NCBI GenBank assembly: GCA_025602905.1
Contig: JAHLKI010000015.1
Span: 124,001 to 188,000, forward strand
Direction: 5' to 3'
Length of the DNA: 64,000 bases
DNA from: Phlyctochytrium arcticum
Lineage: Eukaryota > Chytridiomycota > Chytridiomycetes > Chytridiales > Chytridiaceae
The notes under the pieces are model-generated. The model was not told the DNA's origin, searched no databases, and was given only the letters and a program-made list of their open reading frames with translations. Both the position numbers and the translations under genes were made by a program. Of this stretch, positions 21,400 to 31,738 are shown piece by piece (position 1 is the stretch's first letter; each line of letters begins with the position of its first letter).

Positions 21400-22250
21400 T
21401 TCCAGGACATCTCTCCTCGATGCGATATTCACTTGGACGGACGATTATTCAGTAAACAGATATATGTACTTGAGCGGCTGATCCTGATATCTTCTTGGGC
21501 CAAACAACGTTCGACATAATTGAGTTGACTCTATACCGGCGTTTTCATTCCATATAACATGGACTTCATAATGGAAAAGTATTACCTGATCCCCATAATG
21601 GAAAACGCCAGAATGGAATAATTTCTTGGTGGAACAGGAGAGTTGTCCAAGAGTTTAGAGACACCCATTGCTGCACAACTGTTTGTGTCGGAAAGAGATA
21701 CCACTCAAAACAAAGACTAGTCTTGGACCGAGATCGTACTGTGCCCATGTCCTATAATCAAAGCATTTGCAAGTGTTGGGTTGACATTCTACCTTTGATT
21801 GAATTTCATCCAATGCAAGCGCCGTTACTCCCGGTTTTTGATGCTGCGCCATGCCCGCGTTCCCACATCCCAAGTCCAACGACACACAAATTTATATATA
21901 CAGCACAGACTTCCCCGTAAATTAGAACCGAACTTGTATCTGATCAGTGTACATACGTCCAAACACAGGCCGAAATTCTGCAGACTACCCAAAATGTAGC
22001 AGGGGCGACAACTTCTGTTGACTGGGACTCTGGGTTGAAAAGAACAGGAAATGAAACGCCTAGGGAAGTACATTGGAGCAAGCACCATAGTGAGAGATAC
22101 AAATTACGCTCCTTGCGGTAGCGGACTTATCCTTATGTCACACTTTGCGCGCAAGAACTAGCGGTGATGTAATCCGCATGGCCCAATGTACATCCGGTCA
22201 GTCAATGGGTGCATTCTTATAGATTAATGTCCGGTTAGGAATCTTATTAC
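21400..22250 (+). repeat. Segmental duplication unit D
   Basis: Diverged copy of the 3' part of unit A (about 18430-19230). It includes the fragmentary fourth family member, the TGTCGGAAAGAGA run shared with 18560, and the shared non-coding blocks listed under unit A. Confidence 0.6.
21565..21655 (+). pseudogene. Small unknown protein family, fragment D
   Basis: Short stretch encoding PEWNNFLVEQE, matching the motif ENNPQWDDFLVQ of member C. The preceding Glu-Asn residues (IMENA) lie in another frame and a stop follows within seven codons. It is the most decayed of the four copies. Confidence 0.45.
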
Positions 22251-22659
22251 GAATAATATTGTACAAGTTTCGAGGGAAAATACATTCGTGTCCTTCATCA
22301 CAGCAGTGTGTGCAGCCATAGATGCACCGTCGTATCCTCGTCTTCCGTCCAGCCCCTGTCATTCCAACCCATCTCGTCGACTATGGCGAATGCGCTAATT
22401 ACTCAACTTCAGTATGAATTAATGAAACAATCAAGCACGAAAGGACTTACAAAGAACGGCATGTGAGAAGGAACTTTAAATTAACGTCCCTCTCATCCTC
22501 GGGAAGATCAGAAAGACGCGCAACAGACTTGATAAAGCAATCGTCGATTGCCGAAACGCCAATATGAGCTGCAGATTGAGGGAAAGACCTCATTTATTGT
22601 CATGTCAGGTTGAACTGCAATTATTCTGAACATATTTTGTGTCTTTCCGCTCCGGTAGC
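22251..22659. other. No gene seen
   Basis: Between duplication unit D and the T5orf172-like remnant. No open frame with recognisable sequence on either strand. Confidence 0.35.
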
Positions 22660-23150
22660 AGCAGATTTGGGGGGAAAACCCCCTCTCCGGTCCCCACAAA
22701 TGCCCCTCCGAGAATCGGTCCACGGTGTCGTCAATATAAGTTTGTAGGGTGGCCACCGGTCGCGCGTGGCGAACTCCTTCGGCATAAAAGAGTTTGACTG
22801 GTTCGCCGCTGGACTGCGAGACCTTCCCAAGGATCAAAAACTCCTGTCATTTTCCAACGTCGTTTCTGCCTTGACTTCGAGTCGATTGTTGCGAACGTTT
22901 CGAGTCTTGAAAGTTGTACGAATGGCAAGCCAAACTGCTGGTCAAAATCGTACTTGCTCCTCTTTCTACAAAGTCGGCACTCAGGCCAAACTTGTAGAGG
23001 ACAGCAGAATCAGCGTGGCGATCGTCGAGATCAAGACGATTCCTCAGATCTTTCACCTCGCCCACTCCCCACAAATAAACCACTGAGATGGGGTCCACAA
23101 AGGGCGCGTGTGGAAGGTATCTTGCCGTGCGCAGAACGACGGACGTGGTA
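22660..23150 (-). pseudogene. Decayed T5orf172/MUG113-like domain gene
   Basis: The minus strand reads ARYLPHAPFVDPISVVYLWG, then VKDLRNRLDLDD and VLYKFGLSADFVER. This resembles the VYKxGxTxNLxRR signature of T5orf172 (GIY-YIG-like) domains found in large DNA viruses and some fungi, often beside KilA-N or MSV199 domains. After YKFGLSADF the sequence changes frame at least twice: FDQQFGLPFVQLSRLETFATI, then KLFYAEGVRHARPVATLQTYID. Frameshifts preclude a working product. The family name comes from motif memory. Confidence 0.4.
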
Positions 23151-23187
23151 CTAGGTAGTTTTCGATGGTCGCGGTCTTAGTTGGTGG

Positions 23188-24260
23188 ATGTTAAAAAGGT
23201 GGGTTGCGCAGTTTCTGTCTTCAACCTATGTGATCCTCGCGGTATCAGTCCCCGATGCGGATACCTGCACATGGGTCAGAAAAAGAATCCCTGCACGATA
23301 TGGGCACAAGCACAACTTACCGGACGGGCGATTTGCTTTGCTGCTTTTGCCGTCGATCCATGTCCACTGTCTTCCCCCCCAAAGGACAGTGAACTCGAAC
23401 ATGAACGGGGAGTAGCCGGTGCTTGATGGTGTTGAATTGACGTGATGAGGTCGGTAGTGGGGGGAGAGACTGTGTCTGGAAAAAGGGGGGGTTAATTAAA
23501 CCGGATCTTCACGTCACTCGTCAAAGTTTGCCGTACCTTTTACGTCCTGTCCTGTTCACCAAGGCGTGCAGGATTGCCCTGGCCTGTATGTAGAAGACAC
23601 TCGAAGGGCGATCTGGAGTATATTAGGCACCAAAATACACGTCGGGCGCGATGGGGAATGTCGCGCATGGGAAGATTGGGGAGATTGGTTTCAGTTTTTG
23701 AGCCCACTGGCCCCAGTGGTCCACGAGAACTACAGTCACTGTGCCACCATCTAGATTTGTCATTGCCCGCAATTTTCCCACATCAACTGCTGGCGGACTG
23801 AAATAGATCTATCGTATCAAAATGTAGCCCTGAGGTGCTCCAGGAAGACATACATCCGAGTTTCTATTGTGTGCGCAACGAATGCACTACTGCGTCCATT
23901 CCATTAAGACATATAAAATCAATGTGGGTGGGCCAGGTGCAAGATCAGATTCCATCTACTGTATGATGCCTTCCTAGAAGACATCATATACTGATCCTAC
24001 AAATGGGCAGGACAAACCTGCCGTGATTGCGTTCGAGGAAATGAACCTTATCTTGCGCAAGCAGGATGCTTCCAAAGTGGCCAGTAAGATGGAGGCTGAT
24101 AGCCTCATTCACCCAACTAGTAGTGGAGGGTAGAGGTCTGCCGCCCTGCGTCGAATACATGCTTAAGTACCCGATGAGTGCCACCAAAAGACTACTTCTC
24201 CGATTGGTCTGCGGCCCTTCATGCAAAAAGGCAAATACATACCAAGGCCTGGGAGCAAGT
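23188..24260 (+). repeat. Dispersed degenerate repeat, copy R1
   Basis: The block aligns with the minus strand of 46300-45640 (R2). Anchors include GCACAAGCACAACTTACC versus GCATAAGCACAACTTACC, CATGAACGGGG, GATGGTGTTGRATTGACGTG, CTTTTACGTCCTGT and TTCACCAAGGCGTGC. Fragmentary peptides are shared, such as NTRRARWG and PAVIA..E.N..LR.Q, all in shifting frames. It may be an eroded multi-copy gene or element. No terminal repeats were seen. Confidence 0.65.
23365..23391. other. Short hairpin conserved in repeat copy R1
   Basis: CACTGTC...GACAGTG arms around a C-rich loop (7 perfect pairs, with a wobble and an extra pair inside). The equivalent place in copy R2 has a longer perfect stem. Confidence 0.5.
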
Positions 24261-25043
24261 AAAACATAATATCAACCTACGCACAGAAGACATCAGTCTT
24301 CAGGCTCTTGATGCATCGGAGGATCTGATTGAAATGGAAAAGACGGGGAAGACCAATGAATGCCCGCAGAACGAATGCGCAGTACGAGTCATTTCGGGAG
24401 GAACCATGTACGAAGTGTACACGTCGTACATGTGTCGGAAATGCTGAATTATGCCGTTGTCGTGAATCATCTGGTATGGGTCTCTTTCTATGAGGTGGCA
24501 GGTTTTTGAAGATTTTGTTACCGAGTACATGCGCATTGGAACCCGAGTGTTTGCTGAATGTACCTCAGCTTGCGAAAAACATTCTTTCGACTCTGTTTCA
24601 ACAAGATCCTCCCGGGAAACCAGAAGAATAGCGGCTTCCGCAAGCTATAGCGTGTATGGCGTGTATCCTCCTCAATTTTGCATGACAGGCCACTGAGCAA
24701 TCGGTGTTTTAATGGTAATTTATATGGTACTGAAGGAAGCATTCAAAGACGTCCAACCTCCGCCATTAGTTGGACAAATCGAGCAACCGTTTCGGGGGAT
24801 CTAGCACCGGCTAGGATGGTGATGACAGTCGATCAAATCTGTTTCAACAAGACCCCGTCGGCCCTAAAGACGTACATCATTTACACAAACCATAATTTGC
24901 TCAGCATTGCTGTCCGAACACTCCAACCGAATTGCTACACGACAGCACTGGGAAAAGTCTGGCATGTACACGGGGTTCAACTAAACTTACAATTCCATGC
25001 CAGTCATCGGAAATACGAGATGTGGTGTTTGATAAGATCATGG
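24261..25043. other. Gene-poor stretch
   Basis: Open frames at 24178-24447 (89 codons) and 24678-25145 (155 codons), both plus strand, have no recognised family apart from the GAPDH-like tract noted separately. I would not call a gene here. Confidence 0.3.
24405..24432. repeat. 28-bp near-perfect palindrome
   Basis: CATGTACGA...TCGTACATG with centre GTGTAC; 26 of 28 positions are self-complementary. It has no loop, as expected for a protein-binding or cruciform site rather than an RNA hairpin. Confidence 0.7.
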
Positions 25044-25140
25044 ATGTTGGGGAAAGTTGGTTTCAATGGGTTTGGACGAATTGGGATTTGCCTGCCAAGA
25101 GAATCATCCTTCTCGCTGCTTCCACATCTTTACTTCAGGT
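25044..25140 (+). pseudogene. Possible 5' fragment of a GAPDH gene
   Basis: ATG at 25044 opens MLGKVGFNGFGRIG, matching the nearly invariant NAD-binding N-terminus of glyceraldehyde-3-phosphate dehydrogenase (KVGINGFGRIGR). Resemblance stops immediately after, with no Arg-Leu-Val helix, and the frame ends near 25145. There is no donor site at the break. It is either a transposed or duplicated scrap of a GAPDH gene or an unusual coincidence. Confidence 0.35.
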
Positions 25141-25249
25141 TTTAGAGCAGCCACGAGTATCCCACACAGGGGTTGGCCTTCAGCCCGTGAACCACAAAGC
25201 TTGGCAGTAGAAGATCCTGTCACCAAAGCAAAGAAAAACAGTCAGATAT

Positions 25250-26378
25250 AAAGTAGGAGGCATCCCAAAGCCACATCCCAAGCACAGGTTCACCAAGTTC
25301 GTTAGCGAAAAGTCGAGCAGATCCTATCAGGATCCGCCCTGCATTGCCGATTTGAAATTTCGAGTAAAACCCGTGAGTCACTAGGCCAAGACCGCCGAAC
25401 GAAATCCCAAACGAAGAACGTGGAGCCCCCGACCTTTCGCAAAAAAACCCATCCGCAATCTTCTTTTGCAGGACGTTTCCTCGTCGTCGTCTTTGTCGTT
25501 CGTCGTCGTCGTCGTCGGTTGTTGGCCCACTGCAAAACGGCGCGAGTCGGACCGCGCAGTCACCGTTTGCACCGTTTCACCGCTACTCACAGTCCTACCA
25601 CCACCACCGCCAACGGACAAGCCTCGCATCGGCTGTACAGAATATTTCTGTCAACCGTCCGGGCGAGACTCTGTCTATACGCTCAAGATTTCGTTGCCGT
25701 CGCCGGATCCTTGCCCGCTTCTATTGTTGGTTGCCACGAACGCGCTGCCATTCTATCGGAGCCCCGACGAGCTGCCGAACTCCGTAGCCCAAAAGCTTTG
25801 ACAAATCTGTCTCTTTCCGCCCCGCACGGCCAGCGCCAAACCAACACCAACAACGCTCGGGGCCTTACTCCTACTCTCGCCTACTGCCCCAACCGTCCTT
25901 CCCGTCTGCTGCAATCCCAGCCATTGCCCGACCGCCAAACGTCGCCCACCCGGCACTTTTCTTTATCCACCTGGAGTTTTGTTATCGGCAAAAAACCGTA
26001 TCTTGGCCGAAAACGCCAACGAGAAGTGCGAATATTTTCCCATAGCAATGCCATCGGCGCAAAGGTAAGGCCTAGCCGCAATGTCCACCGCGGAATGGAC
26101 CTTTGGTTTTTTGTGACTTTGGTCGGGTTTCGAGCGATTACTAATTCCCGCTCCTTCCAGCAGAAAGGAAACGAATACCTGTATCATCAAATTGCTCTAG
26201 CCTCCCGAGTAACGCTCTTACATTTTATTGCTGTGGAACCGAATAACACAAAGGCGATCAACCTTTTTTTCTTGACGTCGAACGATCTGGAATACCGCCG
26301 GAGGAGGGACTCGATTTTGGATTGCGGGGAGAGGTGGAGATTGGCAGACGGTCGACAACTCTACGATAGTTGCCAGAT
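25250..26378 (+). promoter_or_regulatory. Upstream region of the P4-ATPase gene
   Basis: About 1.1 kb before the flippase start. It contains a CGT/TCG microsatellite at about 25478-25517 and a CCAC/CACC-rich stretch near 25598. A 333-codon open frame (25420-26421) runs through it and into the gene in another frame, but it is Ser/Pro/Arg-rich with no motif, so I treat it as leader or chance. Confidence 0.35.
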
Positions 26379-29300
26379 ATGGGTCGGACATCCAATGTCT
26401 TTGGAGGCCGGTCACGCTTGAATCGGGATGAGGTCAATGCATCCAATGTTGACATCAATGTGGAATCACCAACAGCTGCCACCCCTCAGGGCGTTGCCGC
26501 CGCCTCTGATCCTCATGCCAAGCGTCGAATATGGATCAATTTGGATGTTGAATCTCCGTTCCTTGACGAAAAGACAGGCCGGCCAATCGCTTGGTACCCC
26601 CGCAACAAGATTCGCACCAGTAAATACACCGTTCTCACCTTCTTGCCCAAAAATTTATTTGAGCAATTTCGAAGTGTTGCCAACTTTTACTTTACATCCC
26701 TCGTCATTCTACAATGCTTTCCGCCTTTCCTTCAAGTTTCGCCCATACTCACCGCTGCACCAATTGTATTTATTGTATTTGCTACTGCTCTCAAGGATGC
26801 TGTCGAGGATTGGAAACGTCATCGCTCCGATGCAAGCGTCAACAAAGCCAGCACCTACCTCCTCTCCCATTGGGAAAACACCAATCATAGTAACCAAAAT
26901 GCTTTTAGCTTTAAGGAAACTTACAAACTCATCAAGCGCGTTATCGGGCGGGGGTTGACTCTGTGCTTTTTAGCACCAATACGGTGTATTCGGGGTAGGA
27001 CAAAAAAGACTGGGAGTGGGACTGCCGGTTCCGTTAGCCGCCCTGCCCTCATTTCCCCGGATGATTATATATATATGGATGTGGAACCTGTCCCATCAAA
27101 TGGAGGCGAACCAGTAGCGAGCGATGTGAAATCTGGGGGTGATGCTGCTGTTATCCCAAAACTTCTCTCAAGGCCATCGATATCTAAATCTCACTCAAGA
27201 GTTTCCTTCTCTGAGGCTTCAAAATCGGTCTGGAAATTGTCAAATTGGGAAAGTGTGCGGGTGGGGGATTTTGTTTTTCTCCGCAACGACGATCCAGTCC
27301 CAGCAGATATCGTTGTATTTGCTACAAGTGAACTAGATTCTGTTTGTTACGTTGAAACGAAAAACTTGGACGGAGAAACTAATCTTAAAGTTCGACGTGG
27401 TATCAACGAATTCGCCCATGTACGGACTCCTCAGGACTGTCACGGGTTGCGGGCCCACCTGGATTCCGAGCCACCTACGTCCAACCTCTACGCATACAGT
27501 GGCGTTCTTCACGTTCAATCACATGATTCGCCAGCCTTGAGCTCGGCAATATCACCGTCGTCAGCATCACCACCGACGTCTCCTTACGACCATCCAATCA
27601 GCCGCGTCTCCTCTCAATTCCCGCGCTCCGTTCGTTCCGGCACATCCCCATCCATCAAATCCCATCTATCACAACCCCGAGTCTCTAAGGGAGGCTTATC
27701 ATATAATGATGTCTCTGACGCACCTGGTTCCAAAACCACTGTTGTCCCTGTTGGTATCAGCAATATGCTACTCCGCGGTTGTGTGCTCCGTAATACCAAG
27801 TGGGTCATTGGAATGGCAATTTTTACGGGCGAGGATACCAAAATTATGATGAATTCTGGATCCACTCCCTCCAAGCGTTCTCGAATCGATCGGCAAATCA
27901 ATCCTCAAGTCCTTGTGAATTTTATGCTCCTTTCTGCCATGTGTATGGTTTGTGCCGTTGTGGCCGCCATGTATGCATCAACCTATATTCACGAATCGGC
28001 TATTTTTGCTGGCCAGGAACGGGAAGACATGGAAGAGCCAAGCTACACCGCGTTTGTCACCTTTTTCCTCTGCATGATCATTTTCCAAAACATCATTCCT
28101 ATTGCTCTAGTCATCAGTGTCGAACTGTCAAAACTGTTTCAGAGCTTTATGATTCACATGGATGACGAGATGTATGATGTCGAGTCTGACAAGCGAGTGG
28201 CGCCCCAGGCATGGAATCTTTGTGACGATCTCGGCCAAATCGAGTATATTTTCTCCGACAAGACTGGTACATTGACCTGCAATACTATGGAATTCCGCAA
28301 ATGTACCATCAACGGGGTTGTTTACGGCACCTTCATATCTGAGGCAGCGCTGGGTGCTGCTGAGCGTTCTGGTGAACATGTGGACAAGGCCGCTGCTGAG
28401 CAGGCTCGAGCCGCATCGGAAATCAAGATGAGGAATGGCATGAAGGACCTGTTTGATACGCGGTATGTTGCTCCGGCACTGTCCTTTGTCGACAAGGATT
28501 TGCCCTTGCATGTCAAAGAGAATGGTACGCAAGCGCGCCGAATCAGAGAGTTTTTCACATTGTTGGCTGTTTGCCACACTGTTTTGGTTGAGCACCCGGA
28601 TGAGTTGGATCCGAACGTGTTGGAGTACAAGGCGCAATCCCCGGATGAGGCCGCCTTGGTGGCCGCTGCTCGTGATGTTGGGTTTGCTTTCCTAAAGCGC
28701 ACGGACAACAAGGTCGAGGTGGATGTGATGGGCCAGATGCGGACATACACCATTCTTCATGTTCTCGAGTTCAACTCGGATCGGAAGCGCATGTCTGTCA
28801 TTATCAAACGACCAGAAGGGGATATTATCTTGCTCTGTAAAGGCGCGGACAGCATCATATACGATCGATTGTCGAAAGACAATGACACCGAATTGATGGA
28901 GTTGACATCTACTCATCTTGAAAATTTCGCCAACGAAGGTCTTCGAACTTTGTGTCTCAGTTATCGCATCATTCCTCCAGACTTGTATGAGCGATGGGCC
29001 GCTCGGTATAAACACGCCCAAGCCCTGATCGAAAACCGCGAGCGCGAATGTGATATTGTTGCTGATACCATTGAGCGTGAATTGGTTCTGATGGGCGCCA
29101 CGGCTATTGAGGATAAGTTGCAGGACGGCGTTCCCGACACGATTGCATTACTTGCCAAGGCTGGAATCAAGATCTGGGTCCTGACCGGCGATAAAATGGA
29201 GACAGCCATCAATATTGGATTTGCCTGCAATTTGCTGAAGCGAAACATGATTTTGATTGTCGTCAAGTCGGATTCTTTGGACTCCACCTTCCAGCAACTG

Positions 29301-31373
29301 ACTGAAGCATTAGAACGTTTCTGGACCGCAGATGGCAAGCCATCCCACGCTAACTCGGATGAAAAAGACCCAGTGGACCCGGACTACGCATTCATTATCG
29401 ATGGAGAGTCGCTCAAGTTTGCATTGGAACCTCGTTGCAAAGCATTGCTTTTGGAATTAGGCTGTCGTTGTCGCGCTGTTGTTTGCTGTCGTGTCTCGCC
29501 TCTGCAAAAGGCCATGGTAGTTCAACTGGTTCGCAAAGGATTGGGCGCCATGTGTTTGGCCATCGGCGACGGTGCCAACGACGTCTCCATGATCCAAGAA
29601 GCGGATGTCGGGATTGGTATCAGTGGAAAGGAGGGTCTGCAGGCTGTCATGGCTGCCGATTACGCCATTGGACAATTTCGATTTTTAGGCAGATTGCTGC
29701 TTGTTCACGGTCGATGGGCCTACATTCGCACCGCAGAAATGGTTTTGAACTACTTTTACAAGAACGTGGTATACCTGTTTGTCCTCTTTTGGTTCCAGTT
29801 TGACAATGGATTTTCGGGAAGCATTGTGACGGATTACTCGTATTCTATGTGGTTCCAGACATTTTTCACCCTGCTCCCAACAATCGCCATCGGAACAATG
29901 GATCAAGACGTCAACGACCAAATTTCTATGATGGTGCCCCAACTGTATTTGAAGGGAATCCGCCAGACCTTGTATACCATGGAACGGTTTTGGATCTACT
30001 TGTTTGACGGGGTATACCAGTCCGTCGTCATTTATTTCATCGCCTATTTCCTGTTCAAAGACACCATTCCGTACTCGCAAGGCTGGGACGGTACCATGCA
30101 CGATATGGGCACGTTACTGGCCATGTCCATCATCCTTACCGTCAATTTCACCGCTGCTTCCAACATTATGAACTGGACGTGGATCATGCATTTGTCTATT
30201 TGGATTACGCTCGCCATCTGGTTTGGTTACTTGCTAATTTACATCAACACACCTGGGAGTCTTCCGTATGGTCAAATGGATGTCCTACTGAGGAGCGCCA
30301 TGTTTTGGTTGGCTACCGCCTTGAGTATATTCCTGGCTTTGGCGCCCCGGATGATTATCAAATTTGTCAAGAGCTGGATATGGCCCAGCGACACGGATAT
30401 TGTTCGCGAAGTGCAAAAGTACTGCTGGAAGGAAGGCGAAACCGTGCATTTGGATTACAGTGAAGGCGGGCCACCGTTGAGCGGAGCAGACAAGAAGAAT
30501 TCCGAAGAGTTCCAGGCCATGACGGAAGAAAAGGATGAGGATGAGGGCAGCATGGAGCGACGGTTTAGCGGATTCAACATTCGACGCAATTTATCCGACA
30601 ATCTCTTGAACCGGCGTCGCCAAAAGTCTGCGACCAAAATGGCGACCGCACCCCAGCTTGGCGAAGGAAGCATGCGACGCGCCGGATCGTCTGGCGAAGA
30701 CATTCAAGCCGCCACGTATCCACGTCCCAATATCCTACCCCATCCACCATCCAACGTTGTGCAGGCCACCGTCGATCCCGCCAGTCATATCCTTCCCCAC
30801 GGTCATTTCCACGAACCCTCCTGTGACGGATTCGGCGATTTACCCACCACCCCCCGCCCCAAAAAGCGATCCTTCTTCCACAGCGACACAGCCCGACCCT
30901 CCCTCGGCACATCCTCCTCCCAGTCCTCCAACCTGGACGACGCGGCAGCGGGTGGCCCATCCCAAGGCGGCGAACACCGCCGGGCCTCCTCGGCGTTCCG
31001 CCCCCGCTCCATCTCGGCCGCCGTCAAGGGCGCCGGCAAAAAACTCGGTAGTGTCGTCCAACGCATCCGCGAACGGAAACGCATGGGCGCCCATAACCGC
31101 GCCGGCTCACTCGTCATTTTTATGGGCCCTCAGGGCACCGAAATGAATAACACCGGATTCGCGTTTTCTCATGAGGAAGGGATGATGTCGGTTATTACAC
31201 CTACCCGGCCTCCAGCTCCACCCCGGGAAGACTCGGCCGAGCACGGCATGGAAATGGACTTGATGGATTCTTCCCGCTCGCCCCGGTCACCTCCCCCTCA
31301 ACCACCCACATTATCATCTCCACCTCCACCACCATCACCACCTCCACCACCACCGCAACCCAACCCCGAGTGA
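26379..31373 (+). CDS. P4-type ATPase, phospholipid flippase (Dnf1/Dnf2-like)
   Basis: Single exon, 1664 residues, start at ATG 26379. It flips phospholipids from the outer to the cytosolic leaflet, normally with a Cdc50-type partner. Visible motifs: DGETNLKVR (actuator, about 331), phosphorylation site DKTGTLT with Asp at about 627, KGADSIIYDRL in the nucleotide domain, and GDGANDVSM (about 1062). About ten membrane helices flank these. Helix 4 reads IIPIALVISVE; PIAL replaces the PISL found in yeast Drs2 and Dnf1, so the preferred lipid is unclear. A Ser-rich insertion (residues about 380-450) lies in the actuator region. The C-terminal tail of about 300 residues ends in a proline run. The gene converges on the carboxylase gene. 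Confidence 0.92.
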   Translation: MGRTSNVFGGRSRLNRDEVNASNVDINVESPTAATPQGVAAASDPHAKRRIWINLDVESPFLDEKTGRPIAWYPRNKIRTSKYTVLTFLPKNLFEQFRSVANFYFTSLVILQCFPPFLQVSPILTAAPIVFIVFATALKDAVEDWKRHRSDASVNKASTYLLSHWENTNHSNQNAFSFKETYKLIKRVIGRGLTLCFLAPIRCIRGRTKKTGSGTAGSVSRPALISPDDYIYMDVEPVPSNGGEPVASDVKSGGDAAVIPKLLSRPSISKSHSRVSFSEASKSVWKLSNWESVRVGDFVFLRNDDPVPADIVVFATSELDSVCYVETKNLDGETNLKVRRGINEFAHVRTPQDCHGLRAHLDSEPPTSNLYAYSGVLHVQSHDSPALSSAISPSSASPPTSPYDHPISRVSSQFPRSVRSGTSPSIKSHLSQPRVSKGGLSYNDVSDAPGSKTTVVPVGISNMLLRGCVLRNTKWVIGMAIFTGEDTKIMMNSGSTPSKRSRIDRQINPQVLVNFMLLSAMCMVCAVVAAMYASTYIHESAIFAGQEREDMEEPSYTAFVTFFLCMIIFQNIIPIALVISVELSKLFQSFMIHMDDEMYDVESDKRVAPQAWNLCDDLGQIEYIFSDKTGTLTCNTMEFRKCTINGVVYGTFISEAALGAAERSGEHVDKAAAEQARAASEIKMRNGMKDLFDTRYVAPALSFVDKDLPLHVKENGTQARRIREFFTLLAVCHTVLVEHPDELDPNVLEYKAQSPDEAALVAAARDVGFAFLKRTDNKVEVDVMGQMRTYTILHVLEFNSDRKRMSVIIKRPEGDIILLCKGADSIIYDRLSKDNDTELMELTSTHLENFANEGLRTLCLSYRIIPPDLYERWAARYKHAQALIENRERECDIVADTIERELVLMGATAIEDKLQDGVPDTIALLAKAGIKIWVLTGDKMETAINIGFACNLLKRNMILIVVKSDSLDSTFQQLTEALERFWTADGKPSHANSDEKDPVDPDYAFIIDGESLKFALEPRCKALLLELGCRCRAVVCCRVSPLQKAMVVQLVRKGLGAMCLAIGDGANDVSMIQEADVGIGISGKEGLQAVMAADYAIGQFRFLGRLLLVHGRWAYIRTAEMVLNYFYKNVVYLFVLFWFQFDNGFSGSIVTDYSYSMWFQTFFTLLPTIAIGTMDQDVNDQISMMVPQLYLKGIRQTLYTMERFWIYLFDGVYQSVVIYFIAYFLFKDTIPYSQGWDGTMHDMGTLLAMSIILTVNFTAASNIMNWTWIMHLSIWITLAIWFGYLLIYINTPGSLPYGQMDVLLRSAMFWLATALSIFLALAPRMIIKFVKSWIWPSDTDIVREVQKYCWKEGETVHLDYSEGGPPLSGADKKNSEEFQAMTEEKDEDEGSMERRFSGFNIRRNLSDNLLNRRRQKSATKMATAPQLGEGSMRRAGSSGEDIQAATYPRPNILPHPPSNVVQATVDPASHILPHGHFHEPSCDGFGDLPTTPRPKKRSFFHSDTARPSLGTSSSQSSNLDDAAAGGPSQGGEHRRASSAFRPRSISAAVKGAGKKLGSVVQRIRERKRMGAHNRAGSLVIFMGPQGTEMNNTGFAFSHEEGMMSVITPTRPPAPPREDSAEHGMEMDLMDSSRSPRSPPPQPPTLSSPPPPPSPPPPPPQPNPE

Positions 31374-31738
31374 AACTCTCGCTGATATGCCATTACCTAC
31401 CCCGACCTCGCTTCGTTTTTTTTTTGTACATAAATACACGTTTTACCCTCATGAAATTCCATACATTTCTATTCTTATTAAATTCGCTTCATGTTTTTTT
31501 GTGCATGATGGATTAAGGACTTTCTTCTTGCGCCAGAATTGGCACATGCATCAGAAAAAAAGCAACCTGGGCAGACTCGTAACAGACACGGTAAAGTAAA
31601 ACACACAAAGCATATGATAATTGAAATATGACGAAAAAAATGCAAAAACACAAACAAAACATAAAAAAAAAGAAAAAGAAAGGAAATCATCCATACAAGT
31701 AACACATCCAAATCAAAGACACAAGAGTCTCGCTAATT
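31374..31738. terminator. Shared 3' region of convergent P4-ATPase and ACC genes
   Basis: 365 bases, AT-rich, with poly-T and poly-A tracts (31417-31425, 31555-31561, 31664-31671) on the two flanks. It holds probable polyadenylation signals for both genes. No gene is seen. Confidence 0.45.

Noticed and set aside
25420..26421. 333-codon plus-strand open frame before the P4-ATPase
   Set aside because: Low-complexity Ser/Arg/Pro sequence, overlaps the flippase start in another frame, no motif; likely leader sequence.
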